Shown in pieces: positions 27,501 to 33,630 of a DNA stretch of 49,800 nt. The stretch lies in the NCBI GenBank assembly GCA_016866255.1, contig VGMY01000016.1, positions 1-49,800 of the forward strand, given 5' to 3'. The notes beneath the pieces were generated by a model that ran no database searches, was not told the DNA's origin, and saw only the letters and a list, made by a program, of their open reading frames with translations. Source of the stretch: Bacteroidota bacterium. GTDB taxonomy: Bacteria > Bacteroidota > Bacteroidia > Flavobacteriales_D > Crocinitomicaceae. The position numbers and the translations under genes are program-made. Each line of letters opens with the position of its first letter. The first letter of the stretch is position 1.

Positions 27501-27607
27501 ATTCTTCCCGGAATGACCCTAAAAAGACCCTTTTGCCGAAGAAAAAACAATTCTACCACTGCGACACCCTTGGAGAAGAGGGGACATCCAACGAAAACAT
27601 GCATTGA
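24554..27607 (+). CDS. Secreted amidohydrolase family protein with two amidohydrolase units
   Basis: A 1017 aa protein from the ATG at 24554 (signal peptide about 1-19, ending FLFGQ). The N-terminal half (about 35-440) has an amidohydrolase outline (HVDVYVSSGKKLKNVTVLISDKK; HTIVPAFIEINSSAG), but the metal-binding HxH after the 'PxFI' strand is missing. A linker of beta structure (about 440-560) leads to the second unit (about 570-985). That unit is intact: DEHSHI (His634, His636), ITCHSY, NTFTHILEG and INSDDAEMG supply metal and catalytic residues, as in imidazolonepropionase-like enzymes. The active half probably hydrolyses a cyclic amide or peptide-like substrate in the periplasm; the substrate is unknown. 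The stop overlaps the next ATG by one base. Confidence 0.85.
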   Translation: MRNLHFLGIVVVWVNFLFGQYRPENGVAPSEFGKIAITHVDVYVSSGKKLKNVTVLISDKKIVAIGESTKIPEGYLEYERDGHTIVPAFIEINSSAGTRTAKSEYQGYYPQLESAKKGDFYWNEAIHPEIHGIDGLNANDDRFDELKKMGFGFVTPLQNDGIVQGVAPLLAIGAQKESDFVQLAELSLHLSLDKGVSQQTYPSSLMGSIALLRQAYYDLNYYKNHRDAPLGKQSMDPWTEADELPVFFKVNDKWDILRAEKIAQEFKRSFIYITAGDEYAIAEKLKEQRASLVIPLNFPKPYDLKDPYTARNISIEELKHWELAPFNFIMLKNQGLSVALSTQGTPTASVWTSLRKMISLGAKPEDVLAALTEVPAAFLGVDSLIGTLNPGTLASFGVYNKDPFYFEADLLEMWSLGRPESIKPFVPNTLGKYNLNLKNKRFEMLVIGNPQKPSVSLIEIKDIWDTKLRAYKKDTLKTTVNFSATGSDISFQFTTKDSEKGEAYMLRGKIIGNGSVWEGDLVNPNGSWGHWSAIRKSQVSDTSGKIKVSTAAIPACWYPNMAYGYDQLPVETTTVFENVVIWTNDAKGIIQNGYAVVQKGLITYVGSSKPNYPQNAKIIDGRGFHLTSGIIDEHSHIAISRGVNEGGQSVSAEVSIGDVVYPEDISIYRQLAGGVTAAQLLHGSANAIGGQSALIKLKWGTTPEEMKISGAPGFIKFALGENVKQSNWGERNVVRFPQTRMGVEQVFYDAFYRAKHYKKAWEVFGASNTSQAQAPRVDLELDVLCQILDSKRFITCHSYVQSEVNMLMKVADSMGFRVNTFTHILEGYKVADKMKTHGAGGSTFADWWAYKFEVNDAIPYNAALMHQQGITVAINSDDAEMGRRLNQEAAKGFKYGGMSEEEAWKMVTLNPAKLLRLDNRMGSVSVGKDADLVLWSANPLSLLAKVKLTMIEGVEYFNEEKNAELQRKNTEEKMRLLRKMSENSSRNDPKKTLLPKKKQFYHCDTLGEEGTSNENMH

Positions 27608-28887
27608 TGTTACGAAAACTTATCTTTTTTCTGGTTCTCGGTTGGTTTGGCACAGCCTTTAGCCAACGTATTTTGATTGTCAACGGCTACCTGCATCCTG
27701 CCGAGGGTCAGGAAATCACCTCAAGTTTGCTCGAAATCGAAAATGGCCGAATTAAGGCCATAAAAAATGCCTTGAGCAATTCCTACAATGCGAAAGAGTG
27801 GGATACCATTATCGACGCTTCGGACCACCATATCTATCCGGGCTTTGTTGCAGGAAATAGTACTCTGGGGCTTACAGAAATTGATGCTGTTCGGGCGACA
27901 AATGACTTCAGGGAGGTGGGTGAATTCAATCCGCACGTTCGCTCACAAATCGCTTTTAACGTGGAGTCTAAGGTGGTTGAAACGGTAAAAACCAATGGTG
28001 TGTTACTTGTCCAAGCGACGCCACGAGGAGGTTTCATTTCTGGCAGCTCTTCGATAATGACCACCGGTGGATGGAATTGGGAGGATGCCACGGTTTTGAG
28101 CGATGATGGGGTTCATATCAACTGGCCAAATCCCCCTTATGAAAACATGAAAAAAGGCGAAGACGATTTGAATAAAGGTGAAAAGCGTTACTTGGATGAG
28201 GTGAGGGAAATTCAACAGTTTTTCAAAGCAGCCAGGGCTTATGCAACGGGTAAAGGGACAGAACACGATTTACGACTGGAAGCCATGAAGGATTGCTTTA
28301 CAGGAACGAAAAGAACATATTTTCATGCGAACGACATAAGGCAGCTTTCTGATGTTTTAGAATTTTGTACGGACTTCTCTTTAAAGTTCCCCGTAATAAT
28401 TGGCGGGAATGATGCTTATATGCTTGGTCAACGGTTGGTCGATGCAAGAATTCCCATAATGCTTAACCGCCTTCATCGTTTACCCGAACGCGACGAGGAC
28501 CCCATCGACCTGCCCTTTTGCCTGCCTGCCATTTTATCCAAAATGGGTGTAACCTTCTGTCTTCAAAATGCGGGAGGGATGGAGGCTATGAATGCACGAA
28601 ATTTACCCTTCCTCGCGGGTACCGCTCAGGCTTATGGATTAACAGAGCTTGAGGCTTTGCGCGCTATTACCATTACACCATGTGAAATCATGGGAATAGA
28701 TAAGTCGTTTGGCTCGATAGAGGTAGGTAAATCCGCTACCCTTTTCATCTCGAAAGGGCCCGCATTGGATATAAAAACAAATCAAGTAACGACGGTTCTA
28801 TTGAACGGTAAACTCGAGAGCATTCAAAATTTTCAGGAAGAGCTGTACCTCAAATACCAGAAAAAGTATAAAGCAGCCAATAATTAG
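27607..28887 (+). CDS. Secreted amidohydrolase-like protein without the HxH metal motif
   Basis: A 426 aa protein with a signal peptide (about 1-18, ending AFSQ). It has the amidohydrolase outline: RILIVNGYLHP, LLEIENGRIKAI, HHIYPGFVAGNSTLGL, a barrel, and a C-terminal composite domain with ITPCEIMGIDKSFGSIEVGKSATL. At the usual GFIDxHxH site it reads GFVAGNSTLGL, so the first two metal ligands are missing, as in the N-terminal unit of the upstream protein. It is therefore either catalytically inactive or uses other ligands. The one-base overlap (TGATG) suggests that both proteins are made together and may form a complex. It overlaps the convergent DUF3127 gene by 4 nt. Confidence 0.85.
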   Translation: MLRKLIFFLVLGWFGTAFSQRILIVNGYLHPAEGQEITSSLLEIENGRIKAIKNALSNSYNAKEWDTIIDASDHHIYPGFVAGNSTLGLTEIDAVRATNDFREVGEFNPHVRSQIAFNVESKVVETVKTNGVLLVQATPRGGFISGSSSIMTTGGWNWEDATVLSDDGVHINWPNPPYENMKKGEDDLNKGEKRYLDEVREIQQFFKAARAYATGKGTEHDLRLEAMKDCFTGTKRTYFHANDIRQLSDVLEFCTDFSLKFPVIIGGNDAYMLGQRLVDARIPIMLNRLHRLPERDEDPIDLPFCLPAILSKMGVTFCLQNAGGMEAMNARNLPFLAGTAQAYGLTELEALRAITITPCEIMGIDKSFGSIEVGKSATLFISKGPALDIKTNQVTTVLLNGKLESIQNFQEELYLKYQKKYKAANN

Positions 28888-29279
28888 AAGGGCAAATCAT
28901 CCGCTTCATCACCGGGGGGCGCCAACGGACTTGTTCCTCCATCGCTTGGAATGCCAAAATCCTGAGGAGAAGGGGCTGGAGCCGGCGCACTTGCGCGCTC
29001 GATACGCCAAGCCTCCAGCGAGGTGAAATATTTGACATCCCCTTGTGGGCTTGTCCACTCGCGACCTCGAATGTTGAACGAAACATCCACCTGATCGTTC
29101 AGTTGAAAGGAATCTAAGACTGCGCATTTGTCTTGCGTGGATTGGAACAAAATATCCTGGGGGTAGTTGCCGTTGCTGCTATCCGTTACTACGAATTCCC
29201 TTTTGGAAAACTTATCAGAAACCTGTACCGTAGGATTGATGACCTTAATACGGACATTTTTTAATTGAAATTGGCTCAT
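28884..29279 (-). CDS. DUF3127 family protein with SSB-like acidic tail
   Basis: A 131 aa protein. The N-terminal 95 residues match the DUF3127 pattern, an OB-fold-like beta domain (REFVVTDSSNGNYPQDILFQ; DQVDVSFNIRGREWTSPQG; KYFTSLEAWRIER). A flexible proline/alanine/serine linker follows, and the chain ends in EADDLPF. That end closely resembles the DDDIPF tail by which single-stranded DNA-binding proteins recruit repair partners, so a nucleic-acid role is suggested; the family itself has no established function. It lies 10 nt behind the flavin reductase gene and is probably co-transcribed with it. Confidence 0.85.
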   Translation of the reverse strand: MSQFQLKNVRIKVINPTVQVSDKFSKREFVVTDSSNGNYPQDILFQSTQDKCAVLDSFQLNDQVDVSFNIRGREWTSPQGDVKYFTSLEAWRIERASAPAPAPSPQDFGIPSDGGTSPLAPPGDEADDLPF

Positions 29280-29289
29280 TTTTTTGTAA

Positions 29290-30183
29290 TTAATCGTTAA
29301 AACTTAATAAAGTTAACCATGCTTCTCTAATTTGGTGACTTTTTAATAAATCTTTTGCTTTTTTATGCAAGGCCTCCTCCATTTTAGCCGGATTCTCAGC
29401 GAGCGAGAGAAATATTTCGCTCAGTTCAAGAAGTTTGTATTCGTTGACCTCGGTTTCATTTGGCAGGCTTTCAATCCCTGCTAATCGGGCTAAATCGTGG
29501 GGATTGAGTATGGCGCTGTTTAATATGTCTTTAGGAAGGGCGTCAAAACCAATTCCGCAACTCGTGATAGGTTTTTTAATTTCAAATAAATTAGCACCAC
29601 TCGCCCTGCAATACCAATCGGCCCCCATCCTCGCAACTAAATCAATACGTAAGGTATCAATCATCCCATCAGCGTCGAGAATCGCTTCATCTAGGTGAAT
29701 TTTTGAGACCTCGCAAATGATCAGATTTCCTGCGCCGCCCTCACTTCCCAGTTCAATAACCTGATTGACTTTACATTCAAATTGTACGGGGGACTCTTTG
29801 ACCCGAAACGGACGGATAGTATCGGAGGATACCGCGGTTAACCCTGACTTTTCAAATTCACTTACTCCGGGGGGGTAGGGAGAACTCGCCAAACTTACTG
29901 CCTCCACTATCGCAAAGTTAACCACGTTGATGACGACCTCAGGAACCGCTTTGACATTGTGATAAGTGTCTTTTAGGGAATTGGTTCTACCGGAGCGGGC
30001 AGGAGAAAATATGAGAATGGGCGGGTTAGCACTGAAAACGTTGAAAAAACTGAAGGGTGCCAAATTTTTGTTGCCCTCAAGATCAATCGTAGAGGCCAGC
30101 GCAATTGGTCTGGGACCAACAGCTCCAAGCAAATAGTGGTGTAAGCGCTGAACAGAAATGTCTTGAGGGTTGATGTGAAGCAT
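29290..30183 (-). CDS. Flavin reductase family protein (FMN-binding split barrel)
   Basis: A 297 aa protein. The flavin reductase-like domain fills about residues 5-205: HHYLLGAVGPRPIALAST, NLAPFSFFNVFSANPPILIFSPARSG (FMN phosphate and ring contacts in the family) and GNLIICEVSKIHLDE. Members transfer electrons from NAD(P)H to FMN or bind FMN tightly; the acceptor here is unknown. The C-terminal 80 residues are helical and extend past the usual domain. The ATG at 30183 is chosen because the -7 box at 30189-30196 lies inside the longer open frame that reaches 30234. Confidence 0.87.
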   Translation of the reverse strand: MLHINPQDISVQRLHHYLLGAVGPRPIALASTIDLEGNKNLAPFSFFNVFSANPPILIFSPARSGRTNSLKDTYHNVKAVPEVVINVVNFAIVEAVSLASSPYPPGVSEFEKSGLTAVSSDTIRPFRVKESPVQFECKVNQVIELGSEGGAGNLIICEVSKIHLDEAILDADGMIDTLRIDLVARMGADWYCRASGANLFEIKKPITSCGIGFDALPKDILNSAILNPHDLARLAGIESLPNETEVNEYKLLELSEIFLSLAENPAKMEEALHKKAKDLLKSHQIREAWLTLLSFND

Positions 30184-30188
30184 CGGTT

Positions 30189-30196
30189 CAAAAGTA
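30189..30196 (-). promoter_or_regulatory. Flavin reductase promoter -7 box (TACTTTTG)
   Basis: On the minus strand TACTTTTG matches TAnnTTTG exactly and ends 5 nt before the ATG at 30183, so the transcript would be leaderless or nearly so. Confidence 0.6.
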
Positions 30197-30262
30197 CAAA
30201 ACTTCGATTTTGTAAAATGAATTATGATTTTCATCTTATTAACAATCAGCTCATTTTAGTTT

Positions 30263-30270
30263 TACCTTTG
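30263..30270 (+). promoter_or_regulatory. Promoter -7 box (TACCTTTG) of the MORN-like gene
   Basis: TACCTTTG matches the consensus exactly and ends only 4 nt before the ATG at 30275. It is identical to the box of rnpB and ribF. Confidence 0.7.
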
Positions 30271-30274
30271 TGGT

Positions 30275-31108
30275 ATGAAGTTCTTCATTGGTTTGTGGTT
30301 TTTCGGTTTTTTCTGTTGCCTTGCGCTCGGTCAAAATGCGAAAGATAAGGATGGAAAAAAACAAGGGATTTGGATTTTCAGGGGAAAAGATAAACCGGGT
30401 TCAGGTTACCCCAACGAAGCAGTGGTAGAAAAGGGGAGTTATTCACATGGTCGAAAAACAGGAGTTTGGTTAAAATTTCATAAGGACGGAAAAACAGTAA
30501 AATTGAAAGGCAACTATCAAAACAACCGACCTAGCGGCAATTATACCCGTTATTATTCAAATGGCACTATCAAAGAGTCGGGAACTTTCAGCGAGGAAAA
30601 ACAACAAGGCTTACTCACCAAATATCATAAAAATGGGAAGATTTCCTATCAAGCGAATTTCAGCGAAGCAGGTGAAGAAGAGGGCACAGTGAAGCATTTT
30701 TACGAAAATGGGATGGTTCAAGCGGAGTATACGCTGCTATCGGGTAAATTAAATGGCGTATACAAGCAGTATTCTGAGGACGGAACTGTAAAATTATCGT
30801 ACCGTATGACCGACGGAAAAGTAACCGAGACCTTGCAGGTATTAACAGCCCATAAAGTCAAGGATTTTTCAACAACGGACTCGGATGAACCCCCGCCCAT
30901 CGTGAAAAATCCAATAACCAAAGGCGTTACGTTTTTTCCCGAAGGCTATAACAAGGTATACAACGAAAACGATGAAATTTGGTTGGACGGAAACTTTAAA
31001 GACGGACAACTTTACGATGGTAAAGTATACGTCTATTCCTCGAATGGTCTGCTCAAGAGAATAAAAATTTTTAAAGAAGGTAAATTTCATTCAATCGGCC
31101 AAAATTAA
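30275..31108 (+). CDS. Secreted MORN/YwqK-type repeat protein
   Basis: A 277 aa protein with a signal peptide (about 1-20, ending ALGQN). It contains about six to seven repeats of the MORN_2 type, with the core YYxNGxxKxxGxFxxxKxxG (for example YYSNGTIKESGTFSEEK and HKNGKISYQANFSEAG). In databases such proteins are often labelled 'toxin-antitoxin YwqK family antitoxin', but no toxin partner is present and the label carries no evidence here. The repeats form an open beta-sheet strip, and binding or structural roles are likely. It precedes fabD by 5 nt and may share its transcript. Confidence 0.82.
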   Translation: MKFFIGLWFFGFFCCLALGQNAKDKDGKKQGIWIFRGKDKPGSGYPNEAVVEKGSYSHGRKTGVWLKFHKDGKTVKLKGNYQNNRPSGNYTRYYSNGTIKESGTFSEEKQQGLLTKYHKNGKISYQANFSEAGEEEGTVKHFYENGMVQAEYTLLSGKLNGVYKQYSEDGTVKLSYRMTDGKVTETLQVLTAHKVKDFSTTDSDEPPPIVKNPITKGVTFFPEGYNKVYNENDEIWLDGNFKDGQLYDGKVYVYSSNGLLKRIKIFKEGKFHSIGQN

Positions 31109-31113
31109 CTCAC

Positions 31114-31998
31114 ATGAAAGTATATGTATTTCCTGGGCAAGGCGCTCAATTCAGCGGAATGGGCAAAGAACTTTATGATAACAATCAAAAAGCCAACAAA
31201 CGGTTTCATCAAGCCAATGAAATTTTAGGTTTTGATATTGCTAAAATCATGTTTGAAGGCACCGAAGAAGAGTTAAAGCAAACCAAAGTTACACAGCCAG
31301 CCATTTTTCTTCACTCCACCATTCTTGCTGAGGTGCTAGGAGCAGCATTCCAACCCGATGCCGCAGCGGGACATTCCCTTGGAGAGTTTTCAGCTTTGGT
31401 TGCAACGGGATGTTTGAGTTTTGAAGACGGTTTAAAATTGGTTAGTGCCCGTGCTATGGCAATGCAAAAAGCATGTGAATTGACCCCTTCTACGATGGCA
31501 GCCATTTTAGGATTAGAAGACCAGGTAGTGGAAGCAATATGTTCGACAATTCATGGTGTTGTGGTTCCGGCAAATTATAATTGTCCCGGACAGTTGGTGA
31601 TCTCAGGAACAGTGCCGGCAGTGGAAGAAGCTTGTGCAAAATTGACAGAAGCCGGGGCTAAACGAGCGCTCGTGCTGCAAGTCGGAGGAGCATTTCATTC
31701 GCCGCTGATGGAACCCGCGAGAGAGGTTTTGGCGCTTGCCATCGAAAATACCGATTTTCACCAACCTCGTTGTGTGGTTTATCAAAATGTTAACGCACAA
31801 CCCGTAACGAATCCAACCGATATAAAATTGAACTTGTTGGCTCAGTTGACCTCACCCGTTAAGTGGACGCAATCCATGTTAGCGATGAATGAAGTTGGAA
31901 TTTCGGAAGTCGTTGAGGTAGGTCCGGGAAAAGTACTTCAGGGCCTATTTAAAAAGATTAACCGCGATTTAATAACTTCTTCCGCAAGCATAGGTTAG
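31114..31998 (+). CDS. fabD: Malonyl-CoA:ACP transacylase
   Basis: A 294 aa cytoplasmic enzyme that moves malonyl groups from CoA to acyl carrier protein at the start of fatty-acid elongation. The start MKVYVFPGQGAQFSGMGKELYD is typical. The nucleophile Ser88 lies in AGHSLGEFSALV, the active-site histidine is in GGAFHSPLM, and a malonate-binding arginine is in SARAMAMQKA. The end GPGKVLQGLFKKI is also standard. Other fatty-acid genes are not adjacent, so it is separated from a fab cluster. Confidence 0.96.
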   Translation: MKVYVFPGQGAQFSGMGKELYDNNQKANKRFHQANEILGFDIAKIMFEGTEEELKQTKVTQPAIFLHSTILAEVLGAAFQPDAAAGHSLGEFSALVATGCLSFEDGLKLVSARAMAMQKACELTPSTMAAILGLEDQVVEAICSTIHGVVVPANYNCPGQLVISGTVPAVEEACAKLTEAGAKRALVLQVGGAFHSPLMEPAREVLALAIENTDFHQPRCVVYQNVNAQPVTNPTDIKLNLLAQLTSPVKWTQSMLAMNEVGISEVVEVGPGKVLQGLFKKINRDLITSSASIG

Positions 31999-32027
31999 TT
32001 TTTTATTTTAGTTGCGTGTAAAGGTTC

Positions 32028-32747
32028 ATGGATAAAAATTACGTTCATAGGAAACACTTGCTATTTTCAGCCATTCTCGCTTTCGTTGTGGTTGGATTCC
32101 AAGCACAATCTGTGACGGGTGATGCTTTGGGAACAGTAATCGATTCCGATACAAAACGACCGATGGAGTTCGTAAAGGCCATCATCGAAGATCAAGGCAA
32201 AAGATACCGAGCATTAACCGACAAAGACGGGCGCTTCAGGATTTCGGCAATTCCGGCGGGCACCTATGATATATGGTTAGTTTTTGGACCAGATACCTCA
32301 AAGAAATATCGCATTGAGGTTCCCATTGAATCCTATGCAAATATTGGCACGGTTGAATTTAAACCTTTTGGTGTCAGCAAAGATGAAGTTGTTGTAAAAG
32401 AACGCTTAAGGCTGCGCACGGGAGAGTTGCCAATGCCAGAATTAACCCGTAAGGAAATCGAGCACAATCCAAATAAGTTTAGCATTGCAACCATGGCTAC
32501 CCAACTTTCATCCGAGGTGAAAATGGCAGAAGACGGTCAATTGATGTTCCGCGGCGCGCGAAAAGGAGATATGATCTACGTAGTTGACGGAGTAAAACTT
32601 CCGGAAGTTTACAATATACCAAGCTGTGCAATCAATCGAATGATGGTATATACAGGTGGCTTACCGGCGAAATACGGCGACACGCTTGGAGGAGCAATTG
32701 TTGTTGAAACCTATGGATATTTTGACTTGTTGAGAGAGCGTAATTGA
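32028..32747 (+). CDS. CnaB-like plus TonB-plug protein without a beta-barrel
   Basis: A 239 aa exported protein (signal sequence about 10-26, ending GFQAQ). Residues about 33-105 are a carboxypeptidase regulatory-like domain (GTVIDSDTKRPMEFVKA; TDKDGRFRISAIPAGTYDI). Residues about 150-235 match a TonB-receptor plug (FRGARKGDMIYVVDGVKLP; GGLPAKYGDTLGGAIVVET). A full receptor would continue into a 22-strand barrel of 500 or more residues, but the frame stops here and the next gene runs in the opposite direction. The protein is either a plug-only form or the remnant of a receptor. The short spacing behind fabD (29 nt) allows co-transcription. Confidence 0.8.
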   Translation: MDKNYVHRKHLLFSAILAFVVVGFQAQSVTGDALGTVIDSDTKRPMEFVKAIIEDQGKRYRALTDKDGRFRISAIPAGTYDIWLVFGPDTSKKYRIEVPIESYANIGTVEFKPFGVSKDEVVVKERLRLRTGELPMPELTRKEIEHNPNKFSIATMATQLSSEVKMAEDGQLMFRGARKGDMIYVVDGVKLPEVYNIPSCAINRMMVYTGGLPAKYGDTLGGAIVVETYGYFDLLRERN

Positions 32748-32754
32748 AACGAGG

Positions 32755-33483
32755 TTAGTACGTTACTTTCCATAAAAACAAGCCTTGAGCAGGAACTGAT
32801 TCTGAGGCCTCGCAACGATTTTTTTTGGAGAGAATTACCGGAAGATCTTCAGGGGTAAGCTTTCCTAGCCCAACGTCAACAAGGGTGCCAACGAGTGCTC
32901 TAACCATATTCCGCAAAAAACGGTTGGCGCAAACAGTGAAAATGTATTCGTGTTCGTTCTCTTCCCAGGCGATTTCAAAAACCTCACAAAAGGTGGTTTT
33001 GACCTCGCTTTCATTTTTAGCAAACGAGGCGAAATCGTGCACTCCTTTGAGGTGATTACACGCTTTGTTCATTGCTTTGACGTCTAATAACTGCGTAAAA
33101 ACCCATCGCGTAGGGTGTGAGAAAGCGTCTTTGTGTTTGCTGATGAAGTATTTGTAGGTTCTTTGTTTTGCATCGAAACGGGCATGTACATCGCTGGTGA
33201 AAACGGAATGAATAACAATATCTTTCGGTAACATTTTATTCAGTTTGTACTTGAGGAAATCCAAGGGCAAGGTGTTTTCATCGAAGTGTGCGAAATATTG
33301 CAATGCATGAACTCCCGTATCAGTTCTTCCACAGCCCGTTACCGTTAACGGGATATTCCCATTAAGTTTACTTAATTCCGTTTCAAGTGTTCCTTGCACC
33401 GTTTTTCTTCCCGGCTGTATTTGCCAACCTTCGTAGGCTGCCCCGTGATAGGATATTTCCAAATGAACTCTTCGCTTTTCCAC
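32755..33483 (-). CDS. truA: tRNA pseudouridine(38-40) synthase
   Basis: A 242 aa enzyme that converts uridines 38-40 in the anticodon arm of tRNAs to pseudouridine. The catalytic aspartate is Asp55 in GCGRTDTGVHALQ. Other marks are LEISYHGAAYEGWQIQ at the N-terminus, RTYKYFI in the middle, and RFLRNMVRALVGTLVDVG near the C-terminus. It starts with GTG (33481-33483), since no ATG exists upstream of the conserved LEISY segment. A box GAAATTTG at 33487-33494 lies 3 nt before the start, although it only partly fits the promoter consensus. Confidence 0.95.
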   Translation of the reverse strand: MEKRRVHLEISYHGAAYEGWQIQPGRKTVQGTLETELSKLNGNIPLTVTGCGRTDTGVHALQYFAHFDENTLPLDFLKYKLNKMLPKDIVIHSVFTSDVHARFDAKQRTYKYFISKHKDAFSHPTRWVFTQLLDVKAMNKACNHLKGVHDFASFAKNESEVKTTFCEVFEIAWEENEHEYIFTVCANRFLRNMVRALVGTLVDVGLGKLTPEDLPVILSKKNRCEASESVPAQGLFLWKVTY

Positions 33484-33630
33484 TCAACAAATTTCGGATT
33501 CTTTTTATTATGGGCAACCCATTGAAGCTGGTTTCGTTTGCTTTCGCGAAATAAAGATTACGTTAATTCTTATAAATAATGTAACTTTAAGCCGTTGCTG
33601 AGGGTAAATAGTTGGACTTATTTCTTTTGT

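Noticed and set aside
30275-31108. Reading the MORN/YwqK-like protein as an antitoxin of a toxin-antitoxin system
   Set aside because: The database label comes from distant similarity; the protein is exported and no toxin gene is adjacent.
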